Positions 1 to 8,314 of a stretch of DNA of 15,078 nt are shown piece after piece. Where the stretch lies: assembly GCA_021159425.1 (NCBI GenBank), contig JAGGRU010000353.1, positions 1-15,078 on the forward strand, in the 5' to 3' direction. The DNA comes from Sulfurovum sp. (GTDB lineage: Bacteria; Campylobacterota; Campylobacteria; Campylobacterales; Sulfurovaceae). The position numbers were made by a program, and so were the translations under genes. A model generated the notes under the pieces. The model had not been told where the DNA came from and ran no database searches. It saw nothing but the letters and a program-made list of their open reading frames with translations. Each line of letters starts with the position of its first letter. Position 1 is the first letter of the stretch.

Positions 1-44
1 CCTGCGTGACAGGCAGGTATTCTAACCAACTGAACTACCACCGC
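1..44 (-). tRNA. tRNA-Asp (anticodon GTC), 3' part cut off by window edge
   Basis: Read on the minus strand from 44, the sequence gives a 7-nt acceptor arm (GCGGTGG), TA, a D arm (GTTC/GAAT) and an anticodon stem CCTGC/GCAGG around the loop CTGTCAC, so the anticodon is GTC. The variable loop, T arm and acceptor 3' side lie beyond position 1. It is the third tRNA of a leftward operon, after tRNA-Lys and tRNA-Val. The truncation comes from the window, not from gene decay. Confidence 0.93.
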
Positions 45-183
45 ACCTAAACCAATTAAATGGTTGAAAAGTTATTACTTTGAAACAAACGAAACTAGTT
101 TCGTGAGCCTACTGCTGAAGTAAACACAGCGTTAGCGTAGCAGAAGATGAACTTTGTTCATTTCGCGTTCTTTAAAATCTATA
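45..183 (-). other. Long structured spacer inside the tRNA operon
   Basis: 139 nt separate tRNA-Val from tRNA-Asp, whereas Lys and Val are 14 nt apart. No ORF or recognised RNA family is visible. On the minus strand the spacer contains, in order, a 6-bp hairpin with a 3-nt loop at 147-161, a possible long-range CTGCT/AGCAG stem, a 16-nt perfect palindrome at 89-104 and a small AACCA/TGGTT stem. It should be transcribed as part of the tRNA precursor, so the hairpins could guide processing or be a remnant of a small dispersed repeat. Function unknown. Confidence 0.6.
89..104. repeat. 16-nt perfect palindrome in tRNA spacer
   Basis: ACGAAACTAGTTTCGT reads the same on both strands. In RNA it would form a hairpin of about 6 bp with a small loop. 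No T-run follows it in the direction of tRNA transcription, so it does not look like a simple intrinsic terminator. Confidence 0.75.
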
Positions 184-259
184 TGGTGATCGCTGCAAGA
201 CTCGAACTTGCGACATCTACCTTGTAAGGGTAGCGCTCTACCAACTGAGCTAAGCGACC
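184..259 (-). tRNA. tRNA-Val (anticodon TAC)
   Basis: A complete 76-nt cloverleaf on the minus strand. The acceptor GGTCGCT pairs with AGCGATC (one G-T pair), the D arm is GCTC/GAGC, the anticodon stem CTACC/GGTAG encloses the loop CTTACAA (anticodon TAC), and the T arm GCAAG/CTTGC encloses TTCGAGT. The discriminator is A and CCA is encoded at 184-186. It lies 14 nt after tRNA-Lys in the same transcript. Confidence 0.97.
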
Positions 260-273
260 ATATATTGTAAAAG

Positions 274-349
274 TGGTGACCCGTCTAGGATTCGAACCTA
301 GGGCCCATTCCTTAAAAGGGAATTGCTCTACCAACTGAGCTAACGGGTC
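274..349 (-). tRNA. tRNA-Lys (anticodon TTT)
   Basis: A complete 76-nt cloverleaf on the minus strand. The acceptor GACCCGT pairs fully with ACGGGTC, the D arm is GCTC/GAGC, the anticodon stem ATTCC/GGAAT encloses CTTTTAA (anticodon TTT), and the T arm CTAGG/CCTAG encloses TTCGAAT. CCA is encoded at 274-276. It is the first gene of the operon, about 30 nt after the predicted transcription start. Confidence 0.97.
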
Positions 350-387
350 ACACATTTTTGCACTCATTACTTGAATAAGTGGACGGA

Positions 388-416
388 ATTATAGCTCAGA
401 AACCTTTTATTGTCAA
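388..416 (-). promoter_or_regulatory. Consensus sigma-70 promoter of the tRNA operon
   Basis: On the minus strand TTGACA (411-416) is followed after exactly 17 nt by TATAAT (388-393). Both boxes match the consensus fully. Transcription should start near 381, about 30 nt before tRNA-Lys. The -35 box lies only 17 nt past the pncC stop codon with no terminator between them, so pncC transcripts may also read into the tRNAs. Confidence 0.9.
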
Positions 417-433
417 GAGAATTCAGTAAAAAA

Positions 434-916
434 TCAAAAATTTAACACTTCATTTAGTTTTTCTATGGCAAAGACGACAGATTGTTCCTGTATCTGCTCA
501 CGATCACCATGGAAAAAACAGTGAAAAACTTCTTGTGAAAATGGAGTTTGAATTCCAATATATACAGTGCCTACAGGTTTTTCTTCTGTTCCTCCTGTTG
601 GTCCAGCTATACCTGATACAGCTATGGCATAGTCAGATCCTGCCAGATTTTGAATACCTTCCAACATTTGTGCAACGCATTGTTGACTTACCGCACCATA
701 GTTTTCCAAGATTTTTTCTTCTACACCCAGCCATAAATGTTTAATTTCATTGGAATAGGTAACACATGATCCATTTAAAATATTTGAAGCTCCGGAGATA
801 GCGGTAAATTCTGCTGCGATCCGACCACCTGTGCAACTCTCGGCAAAGGTGATGGTTTGTTTGTTTTTTGTCAGTTCTTCTATGATTTTTTCAGTGATGT
901 TTTTAATGTTTTTCAT
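434..916 (-). CDS. pncC: Nicotinamide-nucleotide amidohydrolase, stand-alone CinA C-terminal domain
   Basis: A 160-residue protein of the CinA C-terminal (PncC) family, which deamidates NMN to nicotinic acid mononucleotide in the cytoplasmic pyridine nucleotide salvage cycle. The family signature AESCTGG is at residues 25-31, with S27 the expected nucleophile. TYSNEIK (53-59) carries the conserved Tyr and Lys, SGIAGPTGG (101-109) forms the active-site loop, and the late D-R pair (138-139) is also typical. The length fits the single-domain form without the CinA N-terminal MoCF domain. The start at 916 leaves a normal N-terminus before the signature, but no Shine-Dalgarno sequence precedes it. 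The gene is divergent from ileS and runs toward the tRNA operon. The family assignment is strong; the activity is known from homologs. Confidence 0.93.
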   Translation of the reverse strand: MKNIKNITEKIIEELTKNKQTITFAESCTGGRIAAEFTAISGASNILNGSCVTYSNEIKHLWLGVEEKILENYGAVSQQCVAQMLEGIQNLAGSDYAIAVSGIAGPTGGTEEKPVGTVYIGIQTPFSQEVFHCFFHGDREQIQEQSVVFAIEKLNEVLNF

Positions 917-922
917 AAGATA

Positions 923-963
923 ATTGTATCAAAAGTAGCTTCTAATCCTCTTTTCGATACAAT
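923..963. promoter_or_regulatory. Symmetric divergent promoter region between pncC and ileS
   Basis: An inverted repeat spans the 94-nt gap: 923-935 pairs with 950-963 with one bulged base. Each arm ends in GATACAAT pointing outward, giving a TACAAT -10 box on the minus strand (923-928, toward pncC) and on the plus strand (958-963, toward ileS). Neither has a clear -35 box. The pncC start would fall almost on its ATG. For ileS, a GATAAT at 969-974 is an alternative -10 box. The repeat could also be an operator. Confidence 0.5.
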
Positions 964-1010
964 CACGGGATAATATAACAGGGGCAACCCTAATCAAGGT
1001 GTTATCGACT

Positions 1011-3773
1011 ATGGACTTTAAAGACACACTCCTCCTTCCAAAAACTGACTTCCCGATGCGTGGAAACCTTCCAACAAATGAACCTAAAAAATATAATGCA
1101 TGGTATGATGCAGATATATATGAGCAAATGAAAGCGAAACGTATAGATGCTGAAATGTTCACTTTGCATGATGGACCTCCGTATGCAAATGGTGATATTC
1201 ACATAGGACATGCACTTAATAAAACACTTAAAGATATTATTTTAAAATATAACTATTTTCAGGGTAAAGCAGTTCGTATGACTCCGGGTTGGGATTGTCA
1301 TGGTTTACCGATCGAGCAAAAAGTTGAAGAGAAACTTGGTAAAAGCAAAAAAGAAGCGATGCCTACAGAAAAGTTCAGAGAGCTTTGTCGTGCACATGCC
1401 GCTAAATTTGTGGATATCCAAAGAGACTCTTTTAAAGAGTTGGGGATCATTGCAGACTGGGATAACCCGTATGTGACCATGGACTTTAAATTTGAAGCCA
1501 ATATTTACAGAACCTTATGTGAAGTAGCAAAAAAAGGTTTACTCGTTGAGAGACATAAACCTATTTTCTGGTCATGGGCAGCAAGAACAGCTTTGGCAGA
1601 TGCAGAAGTGGAGTATGCAGACAAAGAAGATTATTCTATTTATGTGAATTTCGAACTTACTGATGCTGCAAAAGAAAAGTTGGGTCTGGAAGGTAAAGCA
1701 GGACTTGTTATCTGGACGACGACACCTTGGACACTGCCTTCAAATACAGGTATTGCACTCAACCCTGAAGAGATGTATGTGTTGACCGATGATGGTCATA
1801 TTGTGGCTGAAGCACGTTATGATGCAATGATCGAAGAGGGTGTGGTCTCCGGACACGCTTCACGTAAAATAGCATCTACGGAGATGGAAAACCTTTTAGC
1901 AATTAACCCCGTAAATGGAAGAACTTCAAAAGTGGTACTGGGTGACCATGTTCTTATGGATGGTGGTACAGGGTGTGTTCATACAGCACCAGGTCATGGT
2001 GAAGAGGATTACAAAGTAGGGCTCAAATATGGTCTTGAAGTGCTTATGCCTGTAGATGAAAGAGGGTGTTTTGACGAGTCTGTGGTCGGACTGAACTTAC
2101 TTCCTAACCCTGAAGAATTTGTAGGGATGCACATCTTTAAAGCGAATGAGCCTATCTTGGAGATACTTGGTGATTCACTGCTTAAGCAGAGCAAGTTTGT
2201 TCACTCGTATCCACACTGTTGGAGAACGAAGAAACCATTGATATACAGAGCAACGAACCAGTGGTTCATTTCCATTGATGACAAAGCTGAGGGTGCTAAA
2301 AATACTTTACGTGACACAGCACTGAGTGCCATTGAAGGTGTTGATTTTTATCCAAAGTCTTCTAAAAACCGTCTCAAGCCAATGATCGAAGGCAGACCTG
2401 ACTGGTGTATTTCTCGTCAGCGTTCCTGGGGTGTACCTATAGCGTTCTTTAGAATTAAAAGTACAAAAGAAGTGATCTTTGATGCAGATGTTCTGGAACA
2501 TGTAGCAAACCTCTTTGATCTACATGGTGCAGATGCATGGTACTCAATGTCTAATACAGAGTTGTTACCTGCAGATACAAAATACAACCCTGATGACTTG
2601 GAGAAAATTTCTGATATTCTGGATGTATGGTTTGATTCTGGTTCGACTTGGAACTCGGTATTAAGTAGCGATAATTATGATGCAGGTGACTATCCGGCAT
2701 CATTGTACATAGAAGGATCTGACCAGCATAGAGGCTGGTTCCAGTCTTCACTCTTGCTTTCATCAGCAGTAAATGGCATCTCTCCATACAAAACACTTAT
2801 CACTCACGGATTTACTGTGGATGACAAAGGTGAGAAGATGTCTAAGTCCAAGGGTAACGTGGTTGCTCCGGATAAAGTCATTAAGCAGTATGGTTCAGAG
2901 ATACTAAGATTATGGGTTGCACTTTCAGACTATCAGTCAGACTTGAAAATTTCTGATGGTATTTTGAAACAGACAGCAGAACAGTACAGAAAAATAAGAA
3001 ATACGTTCAGATTTTTACTTGCGAATGTGGATGATCTTGAAACGTATGTTGAAAAAGATGCATATGGTGAATTGGACAGATGGATCCTTGCGAAAGCAGG
3101 AGAAGTATTTGCTTCAGTAAAAGTCAGTTTTGATGAGTATGATTTCTTACGTGGATTTGCAACACTGAATCACTTCATTACCAACGAACTTTCAGGTATT
3201 TATATGGATATCACAAAAGACAGACTCTACTGTGAAGACAAAAATGATCCGGCAAGAAGAGCAACACAATCTGCTATGTCACATATCTCTAAAGCGATGT
3301 TGGGGCTTGTTGCACCAGTATTGACGTACACAGCAGATGAAATACTTGAATATGCACCGGCACTGTTCAAAGGTGACATGGAAAATGTATTTGATCTTGT
3401 ATATCTTGAAGTACCGGAAATAGAAAGTTCTTTTGATGATGCAGTACTTTTAGAAGCAAGAGTGAAGTTTTCTGAAGCGGTAGATAAACTTAAAAAAGAG
3501 AAGTTGATGAAGTCTACACTTGAAGTTGAAATAGCAGGCGATATGAGTATATTTGCTATCAGCGACAGTAAAGACCTTGAAGACTGGTTTGTTGTTTCGG
3601 CCATGAAAGCAAGTTCTGATGCTGAGCAGGTAGCTTCATTTGAAGTAGAAGGCAAAACATTTACCGTACACAAAGCAACAGCAGCCAAATGTCCAAGATG
3701 TTGGAGATTTACAAGCAGTTCTGAAGATTGTGCCTGTGATAGATGTGCCAAAGTTGTTGGAGAAATGGTCTAA
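1011..3773 (+). CDS. ileS: Isoleucyl-tRNA synthetase
   Basis: A 920-residue class I aminoacyl-tRNA synthetase that charges tRNA-Ile in the cytoplasm. HIGH is at residues 64-67 and KMSKS at 609-613, the two ATP-site signatures. The CP1 editing domain carries the WTTTPWTLPSN motif (235-245), used to clear mischarged valine. The C-terminus ends in a zinc knuckle, CPRC at 894-897 plus C907, C909 and C912. The length is normal for bacterial IleRS. I start at ATG 1011 rather than the in-frame GTG at 999, because AAGGTG (996-1001) makes a good ribosome site nine bases before the ATG and the family begins with MDxKDTLLLP. The stop codon overlaps the next small gene (TAATG), suggesting coupled translation with the gatA-guaB run. 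Confidence 0.98.
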   Translation: MDFKDTLLLPKTDFPMRGNLPTNEPKKYNAWYDADIYEQMKAKRIDAEMFTLHDGPPYANGDIHIGHALNKTLKDIILKYNYFQGKAVRMTPGWDCHGLPIEQKVEEKLGKSKKEAMPTEKFRELCRAHAAKFVDIQRDSFKELGIIADWDNPYVTMDFKFEANIYRTLCEVAKKGLLVERHKPIFWSWAARTALADAEVEYADKEDYSIYVNFELTDAAKEKLGLEGKAGLVIWTTTPWTLPSNTGIALNPEEMYVLTDDGHIVAEARYDAMIEEGVVSGHASRKIASTEMENLLAINPVNGRTSKVVLGDHVLMDGGTGCVHTAPGHGEEDYKVGLKYGLEVLMPVDERGCFDESVVGLNLLPNPEEFVGMHIFKANEPILEILGDSLLKQSKFVHSYPHCWRTKKPLIYRATNQWFISIDDKAEGAKNTLRDTALSAIEGVDFYPKSSKNRLKPMIEGRPDWCISRQRSWGVPIAFFRIKSTKEVIFDADVLEHVANLFDLHGADAWYSMSNTELLPADTKYNPDDLEKISDILDVWFDSGSTWNSVLSSDNYDAGDYPASLYIEGSDQHRGWFQSSLLLSSAVNGISPYKTLITHGFTVDDKGEKMSKSKGNVVAPDKVIKQYGSEILRLWVALSDYQSDLKISDGILKQTAEQYRKIRNTFRFLLANVDDLETYVEKDAYGELDRWILAKAGEVFASVKVSFDEYDFLRGFATLNHFITNELSGIYMDITKDRLYCEDKNDPARRATQSAMSHISKAMLGLVAPVLTYTADEILEYAPALFKGDMENVFDLVYLEVPEIESSFDDAVLLEARVKFSEAVDKLKKEKLMKSTLEVEIAGDMSIFAISDSKDLEDWFVVSAMKASSDAEQVASFEVEGKTFTVHKATAAKCPRCWRFTSSSEDCACDRCAKVVGEMV

Positions 3774-3895
3774 TGTTTGACATGAGTCAACCCATACAAC
3801 TGCCTGTGATCATAGGATCTATTGTAATTATATTTGTAGTGGTTGGTGTTGGATTGGCTGTAGTGGCGTATTATAAAAAGAAATTAAAAGTTTAG
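3773..3895 (+). CDS. 40-residue single-pass membrane protein, function unknown
   Basis: A short ORF starting with an ATG that shares one base with the ileS stop (TAATG) and ending at TAG 3893-3895. The protein has a polar N-terminus (MFDMSQPIQ), one hydrophobic segment over residues 11-32 rich in Ile, Val and Gly, and a basic tail (YYKKKLKV). The charge pattern predicts an outward N-terminus and a cytoplasmic C-terminus. Its stop codon overlaps the gatA Shine-Dalgarno sequence (AGGGAG, 3894-3899), so it is packed between two translated genes. I recall a small membrane ORF at the same place in Campylobacter, which would support reality, but could not check. Nothing indicates its function. Confidence 0.75.
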   Translation: MFDMSQPIQLPVIIGSIVIIFVVVGVGLAVVAYYKKKLKV

Positions 3896-3905
3896 GGAGT
3901 ATTTA

Positions 3906-5249
3906 GTGATAACACTAAAAGAAGCATTAACAAAATCTAATGATGAATTGGCAGAGCTGAGAGCTGAACTTGAAACAAAAGCCAAAGAGTCTGGACTTAA
4001 CGCTTATGTAGGATTTGAATCTTCGGGTGAGGGTGTCCCTATCCTTATTAAAGATAATATTCAAGTCAAAGACTGGTCTGTAACTTCTGGTTCTAAGATT
4101 CTTCAGGGTTACATCGCTCCTTATGAAGCTACAGCAATCAAAAATCTTAAATCTAAGGGCTTGATGGCATTTGGTAGAGCCAATATGGATGAATTTGCCA
4201 TGGGTTCAACGACTGAAAGTTCTTATTACGGTGTAACGAAAAACCCGCATGGGACAGACAGAGTCCCAGGTGGATCTTCGGGGGGATCTGCTGCTGCTGT
4301 TGCAGGCGGTATTGCTATCGCAGCTCTTGGTTCTGATACAGGTGGATCTATTCGTCAACCTGCAGCGTACTGTGGTGTAGTCGGAATGAAACCTACATAC
4401 GGAAGAGTGAGCCGTTTTGGTTTGGCAGCGTATGCTTCTTCTCTTGATCAGATCGGACCGATCACCCAAAATGTGGAAGATGCTGCAATCTTATATGATG
4501 CGATCAAAGGGCATGATGACAAAGATTCAACCTCTGCCGACTTTGAGATTGAAGATATTGCTAACAATATGAATGCAGAGAGAAAATTAACCATTGCTGT
4601 GATCGATAACTACATTTCAGAAGCAGATGATGATATTCAGTCTGCCTATGCAGATACAGTGAAAGCCCTACAATCAGCAGGACATACCATTGTGCATAAA
4701 AATATGCAAAATACAAAGTATGATATTGCAACATATTACATTTTGGCTACGGCAGAAGCAGCTACGAACCTTGCACGTTTTGACGGGGTGCGTTACGGAA
4801 GAAGAGCTGAGTCTAAAAATACGGAAGAGCTTTTTTACAATACAAGATCTGAAGGTTTCGGAACAGAAGTAAAAAGACGTATTTTACTTGGAAACTTTGT
4901 ACTTTCCTCAGGGTATTATGATGCTTATTATGTCAAAGCACAAAAAGTCAGACACCTTATAAGAGATGAATTCAATGCGATCTTTGAAGAGGCAGATCTT
5001 ATTTTATCTCCGGTTGCACCATCTGTTGCACCAAAGATAGGAGCTTCAGAAGACCCGCTTGAAATGTACAAGTCTGATATGTACACGATCGCGATAAACC
5101 TTGCAGGACTTCCGGCTATTTCACTTCCTGTAGCTAAAAATGCAGAAGGAATGCCGGTTGGATTACAGTTAATTGCGAAAGCATTTAATGAAAAAACACT
5201 TTTTGACGGTGCTTTAAGCATGGAAAAAGCTGTAAATTATACAAAATAA
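3906..5249 (+). CDS. gatA: Asp-tRNA(Asn)/Glu-tRNA(Gln) amidotransferase subunit A
   Basis: A 447-residue amidase-signature protein. GatA is the glutaminase of the GatCAB complex, supplying ammonia to convert Glu-tRNA(Gln) and Asp-tRNA(Asn) to Gln- and Asn-tRNA in organisms lacking the direct synthetases. The catalytic Ser-cisSer-Lys set is visible as K49 (in LIKDN), S124 (in GGSSGGS) and S148 (in DTGGSIRQP), with the family spacing. The Gly/Ala-rich signature is followed by [21 protein letters not shown], typical of GatA rather than other amidases. Translation starts at GTG 3906, six bases after AGGGAG. The protein is somewhat shorter than the roughly 485 residues usual elsewhere. gatB and gatC are not in this window. 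guaB follows after 15 nt. Confidence 0.97.
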   Translation: MITLKEALTKSNDELAELRAELETKAKESGLNAYVGFESSGEGVPILIKDNIQVKDWSVTSGSKILQGYIAPYEATAIKNLKSKGLMAFGRANMDEFAMGSTTESSYYGVTKNPHGTDRVPGGSSGGSAAAVAGGIAIAALGSDTGGSIRQPAAYCGVVGMKPTYGRVSRFGLAAYASSLDQIGPITQNVEDAAILYDAIKGHDDKDSTSADFEIEDIANNMNAERKLTIAVIDNYISEADDDIQSAYADTVKALQSAGHTIVHKNMQNTKYDIATYYILATAEAATNLARFDGVRYGRRAESKNTEELFYNTRSEGFGTEVKRRILLGNFVLSSGYYDAYYVKAQKVRHLIRDEFNAIFEEADLILSPVAPSVAPKIGASEDPLEMYKSDMYTIAINLAGLPAISLPVAKNAEGMPVGLQLIAKAFNEKTLFDGALSMEKAVNYTK

Positions 5250-6710
<1,461 letters not shown>

Positions 6711-6730
6711 TATTCATATTTTTCTACTTT

Positions 6731-6799
6731 GGAGTTTGGACTTTAGTCCAAGAGTCCCATGGAATGGGACATTATTTACGGGACTAAAGTCCCTACTCC
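6731..6799. repeat. REPIN-like inverted repeat between guaB and metY
   Basis: The 19-nt arms at 6731-6749 and 6781-6799 are inverted copies with two mismatches. Each arm contains its own palindrome (GGACTTTAGTCC; GGGACTAAAGTCCC at 6780-6793). Between them lies a third hairpin, GTCCCAT-GGA-ATGGGAC (6754-6770). The outer ends read GGAG, and the right arm, read from outside, has GTAGGG before the palindrome. This is the layout of two REP sequences facing each other. The hairpins could also stop guaB transcription, but no T-run follows. No transposase gene is in the window. Confidence 0.7.
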
Positions 6800-6862
6800 T
6801 AAAAAGAGAGGTTCTTGTACAACTTCTATCTGTGGTAACACAAACTCCAAGCAATCACAAGC

Positions 6863-6868
6863 TATAAT
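6863..6868 (+). promoter_or_regulatory. -10 box of a likely metY promoter
   Basis: A perfect TATAAT lies 30 nt upstream of the metY ATG, with no recognisable -35 box at 16-18 nt spacing. Transcription would start near 6875, giving a leader of about 24 nt that carries the AAGGAA ribosome site (6888-6893). That leader is too short for a SAM riboswitch. Confidence 0.6.
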
Positions 6869-6898
6869 AAACCTAATATAATTAAATAAGGAACAGTA

Positions 6899-8164
6899 AT
6901 GCACGAACAAACACTGGCTATCCATGCAGGATACGATAAAGACTCTATGGGGACCATGGCAGTACCTATTTACCAGACAACAGCCTATGAATTTAGAGAT
7001 ACAGAGCATGCTGCTAATCTTTTTGCATTAAAAGAGCTTGGAAATATCTATACACGTTTGATGAATCCTACTACAGATGTATTTGAAAAGCGTTTTGCTG
7101 CACTTGAGGGTGGTGTTGCTGCGATTGGAACGGCTTCCGGAATGGCAGCGATCTTTTATGCTATTGCCAATGTGGCAGAAGCAGGAGACAACATTATCGT
7201 AGCCAAGCAAGTGTATGGTGGTACAACAACACTTACCGGACATACCATTAAGCGTTTTGGCATAGAGACACGTTATTTTGATGTACGCAATCCTTCAGAA
7301 ATTGAAGCTTTGGTTGATGACAGAACGAAGATCATTATTTTCGAAAGTATTACCAATCCCAGTATTGATGTGGCAGACTTTGATGCTATTGTTTCTATCG
7401 CAAATAAACACAATATCCTTACCTGTGTAGACAATACCGTTGCCACACCTATTTTGTGTAAACCATTTGAATATGGTGTTGATATTTCCGTACACAGTAC
7501 AAGTAAATATACATCAGGTCAGGGGATTGCTTTGGGTGGTATGCTTGTGGAGCGTCATGATCTTGTTAATAAGATCAAAGGTAATGACAGATACAGTCAT
7601 TTTAATGAACCTGATGAGAGTTATCATGGTCTTGTTTACTCTGACCTGCCTTTACCACTCTTTACGCTTAGAGTAAGATTGTCACTCATGCGTGATCTGG
7701 GTGCAACACCAGCACCCTTTAACTCCTGGTTGAATATTCAGGGTTTGGAGACACTGCCTTTACGTATGAAACAACACTCTTCTTCAGCTTTAGTCATTGC
7801 CGAATTTCTTGAAGCACATCCAAAAGTGATTAAAGTTAATTACCCTGGTCTCAAGTCAGATGTCAATTATAAAAATGCACAAAAGTACCTCAAAGGCGGT
7901 TTTAGTGGATTACTCTCTTTTGAAGTCGAGAGTAAAGAAATGGCACAGAAGATCGCAGATGGTACGGATATTTTTGCTGTGGTAGTGAATATCGGTGACA
8001 GCAAGTCGATCATTACACACCCTGCAAGTACAACACATCAACAGCTTTCAGCGCAAGAACTCATAGATGCCGGTGTACCTGGTGGACTTGTCAGGTTGAG
8101 TGTTGGGTTGGAAGATACTCGGGATCTTATAGATGATTTGGCTAAGGCATTGGATAATGCATAA
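6899..8164 (+). CDS. metY: O-acetylhomoserine sulfhydrylase (aminocarboxypropyltransferase)
   Basis: A 421-residue PLP enzyme of the Cys/Met-metabolism family. MetY joins O-acetylhomoserine to sulfide to give homocysteine, the direct sulfhydrylation route to methionine. The Schiff-base lysine is K203 in SVHSTSKYTSGQG; D178 (VDNTVATP) should contact the PLP ring nitrogen; YTRLMNPTTD (51-60) is the substrate-binding stretch from the partner subunit; and GTASGMAA (77-84) binds the PLP phosphate. The length and the late SIITHPASTTHQQL segment fit MetY better than cystathionine gamma-synthase or MetZ, though related activities cannot be excluded by reading. It ends with two stops in a row (TAATAA). 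It lies directly before metX, whose product is its substrate, but has its own promoter and is flanked by inverted repeats on both sides. Confidence 0.93.
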   Translation: MHEQTLAIHAGYDKDSMGTMAVPIYQTTAYEFRDTEHAANLFALKELGNIYTRLMNPTTDVFEKRFAALEGGVAAIGTASGMAAIFYAIANVAEAGDNIIVAKQVYGGTTTLTGHTIKRFGIETRYFDVRNPSEIEALVDDRTKIIIFESITNPSIDVADFDAIVSIANKHNILTCVDNTVATPILCKPFEYGVDISVHSTSKYTSGQGIALGGMLVERHDLVNKIKGNDRYSHFNEPDESYHGLVYSDLPLPLFTLRVRLSLMRDLGATPAPFNSWLNIQGLETLPLRMKQHSSSALVIAEFLEAHPKVIKVNYPGLKSDVNYKNAQKYLKGGFSGLLSFEVESKEMAQKIADGTDIFAVVVNIGDSKSIITHPASTTHQQLSAQELIDAGVPGGLVRLSVGLEDTRDLIDDLAKALDNA

Positions 8165-8167
8165 TAA

Positions 8168-8256
8168 CGTAGGGTCGGTTTACCGACCATTTTATATACT
8201 TCTTTTATTTATTATACTTTTGCTTGGTTAATCATGGTCGGTAAACCGACCCTACG
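8168..8256. repeat. REPIN-like element with 23-bp perfect inverted repeats
   Basis: Positions 8168-8190 and 8234-8256 are perfect reverse complements over 23 nt, separated by 43 nt of A+T-rich DNA without a gene. Each arm reads, from outside, CGTAGGG and then forms a hairpin on its own (GGTCGGTTTACCGACC, 8173-8188). A GTAG tetranucleotide at the foot of a short hairpin, doubled in opposite orientation, is the REP/REPIN layout. It starts four bases after the first metY stop codon and probably also acts as an mRNA 3' end structure. No transposase ORF lies inside it. Confidence 0.8.
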
Positions 8257-8284
8257 AAATAAAAGCCCAAATTAGATAAAATAC

Positions 8285-8290
8285 TATAAA
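8285..8290 (+). promoter_or_regulatory. Possible -10 box for metX
   Basis: TATAAA within ACTATAAAATAACA lies 24 nt upstream of the metX ATG. There is no convincing -35 box, and the surroundings are A+T-rich enough for chance matches. Since an inverted repeat separates metX from metY, a separate promoter here is plausible. Confidence 0.35.
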
Positions 8291-8314
8291 ATAACATTAA
8301 TACAAAAGCAGTCC

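Noticed and set aside
999..1010. Longer ileS start at GTG 999
   Set aside because: It would add four residues absent from the family, and the AAGGTG ribosome site overlaps the GTG itself while being well placed for ATG 1011.
3227..3751. 174-residue open frame on the minus strand inside ileS
   Set aside because: It is antisense to the conserved ileS C-terminus, has low-complexity Ser/Ala composition and no ribosome site; a shadow frame.
6800..6898. SAM riboswitch or other leader RNA before metY
   Set aside because: The leader after the predicted start is only about 24 nt, and no SAM-I or SAM-II core motif is visible upstream.
8191..8233. Insertion sequence inside the 23-bp inverted repeats
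   Set aside because: The 43-nt interior is A+T-rich with no coding capacity, and no target-site duplication flanks the arms (AA on the left, AA on the right is too short to mean anything).
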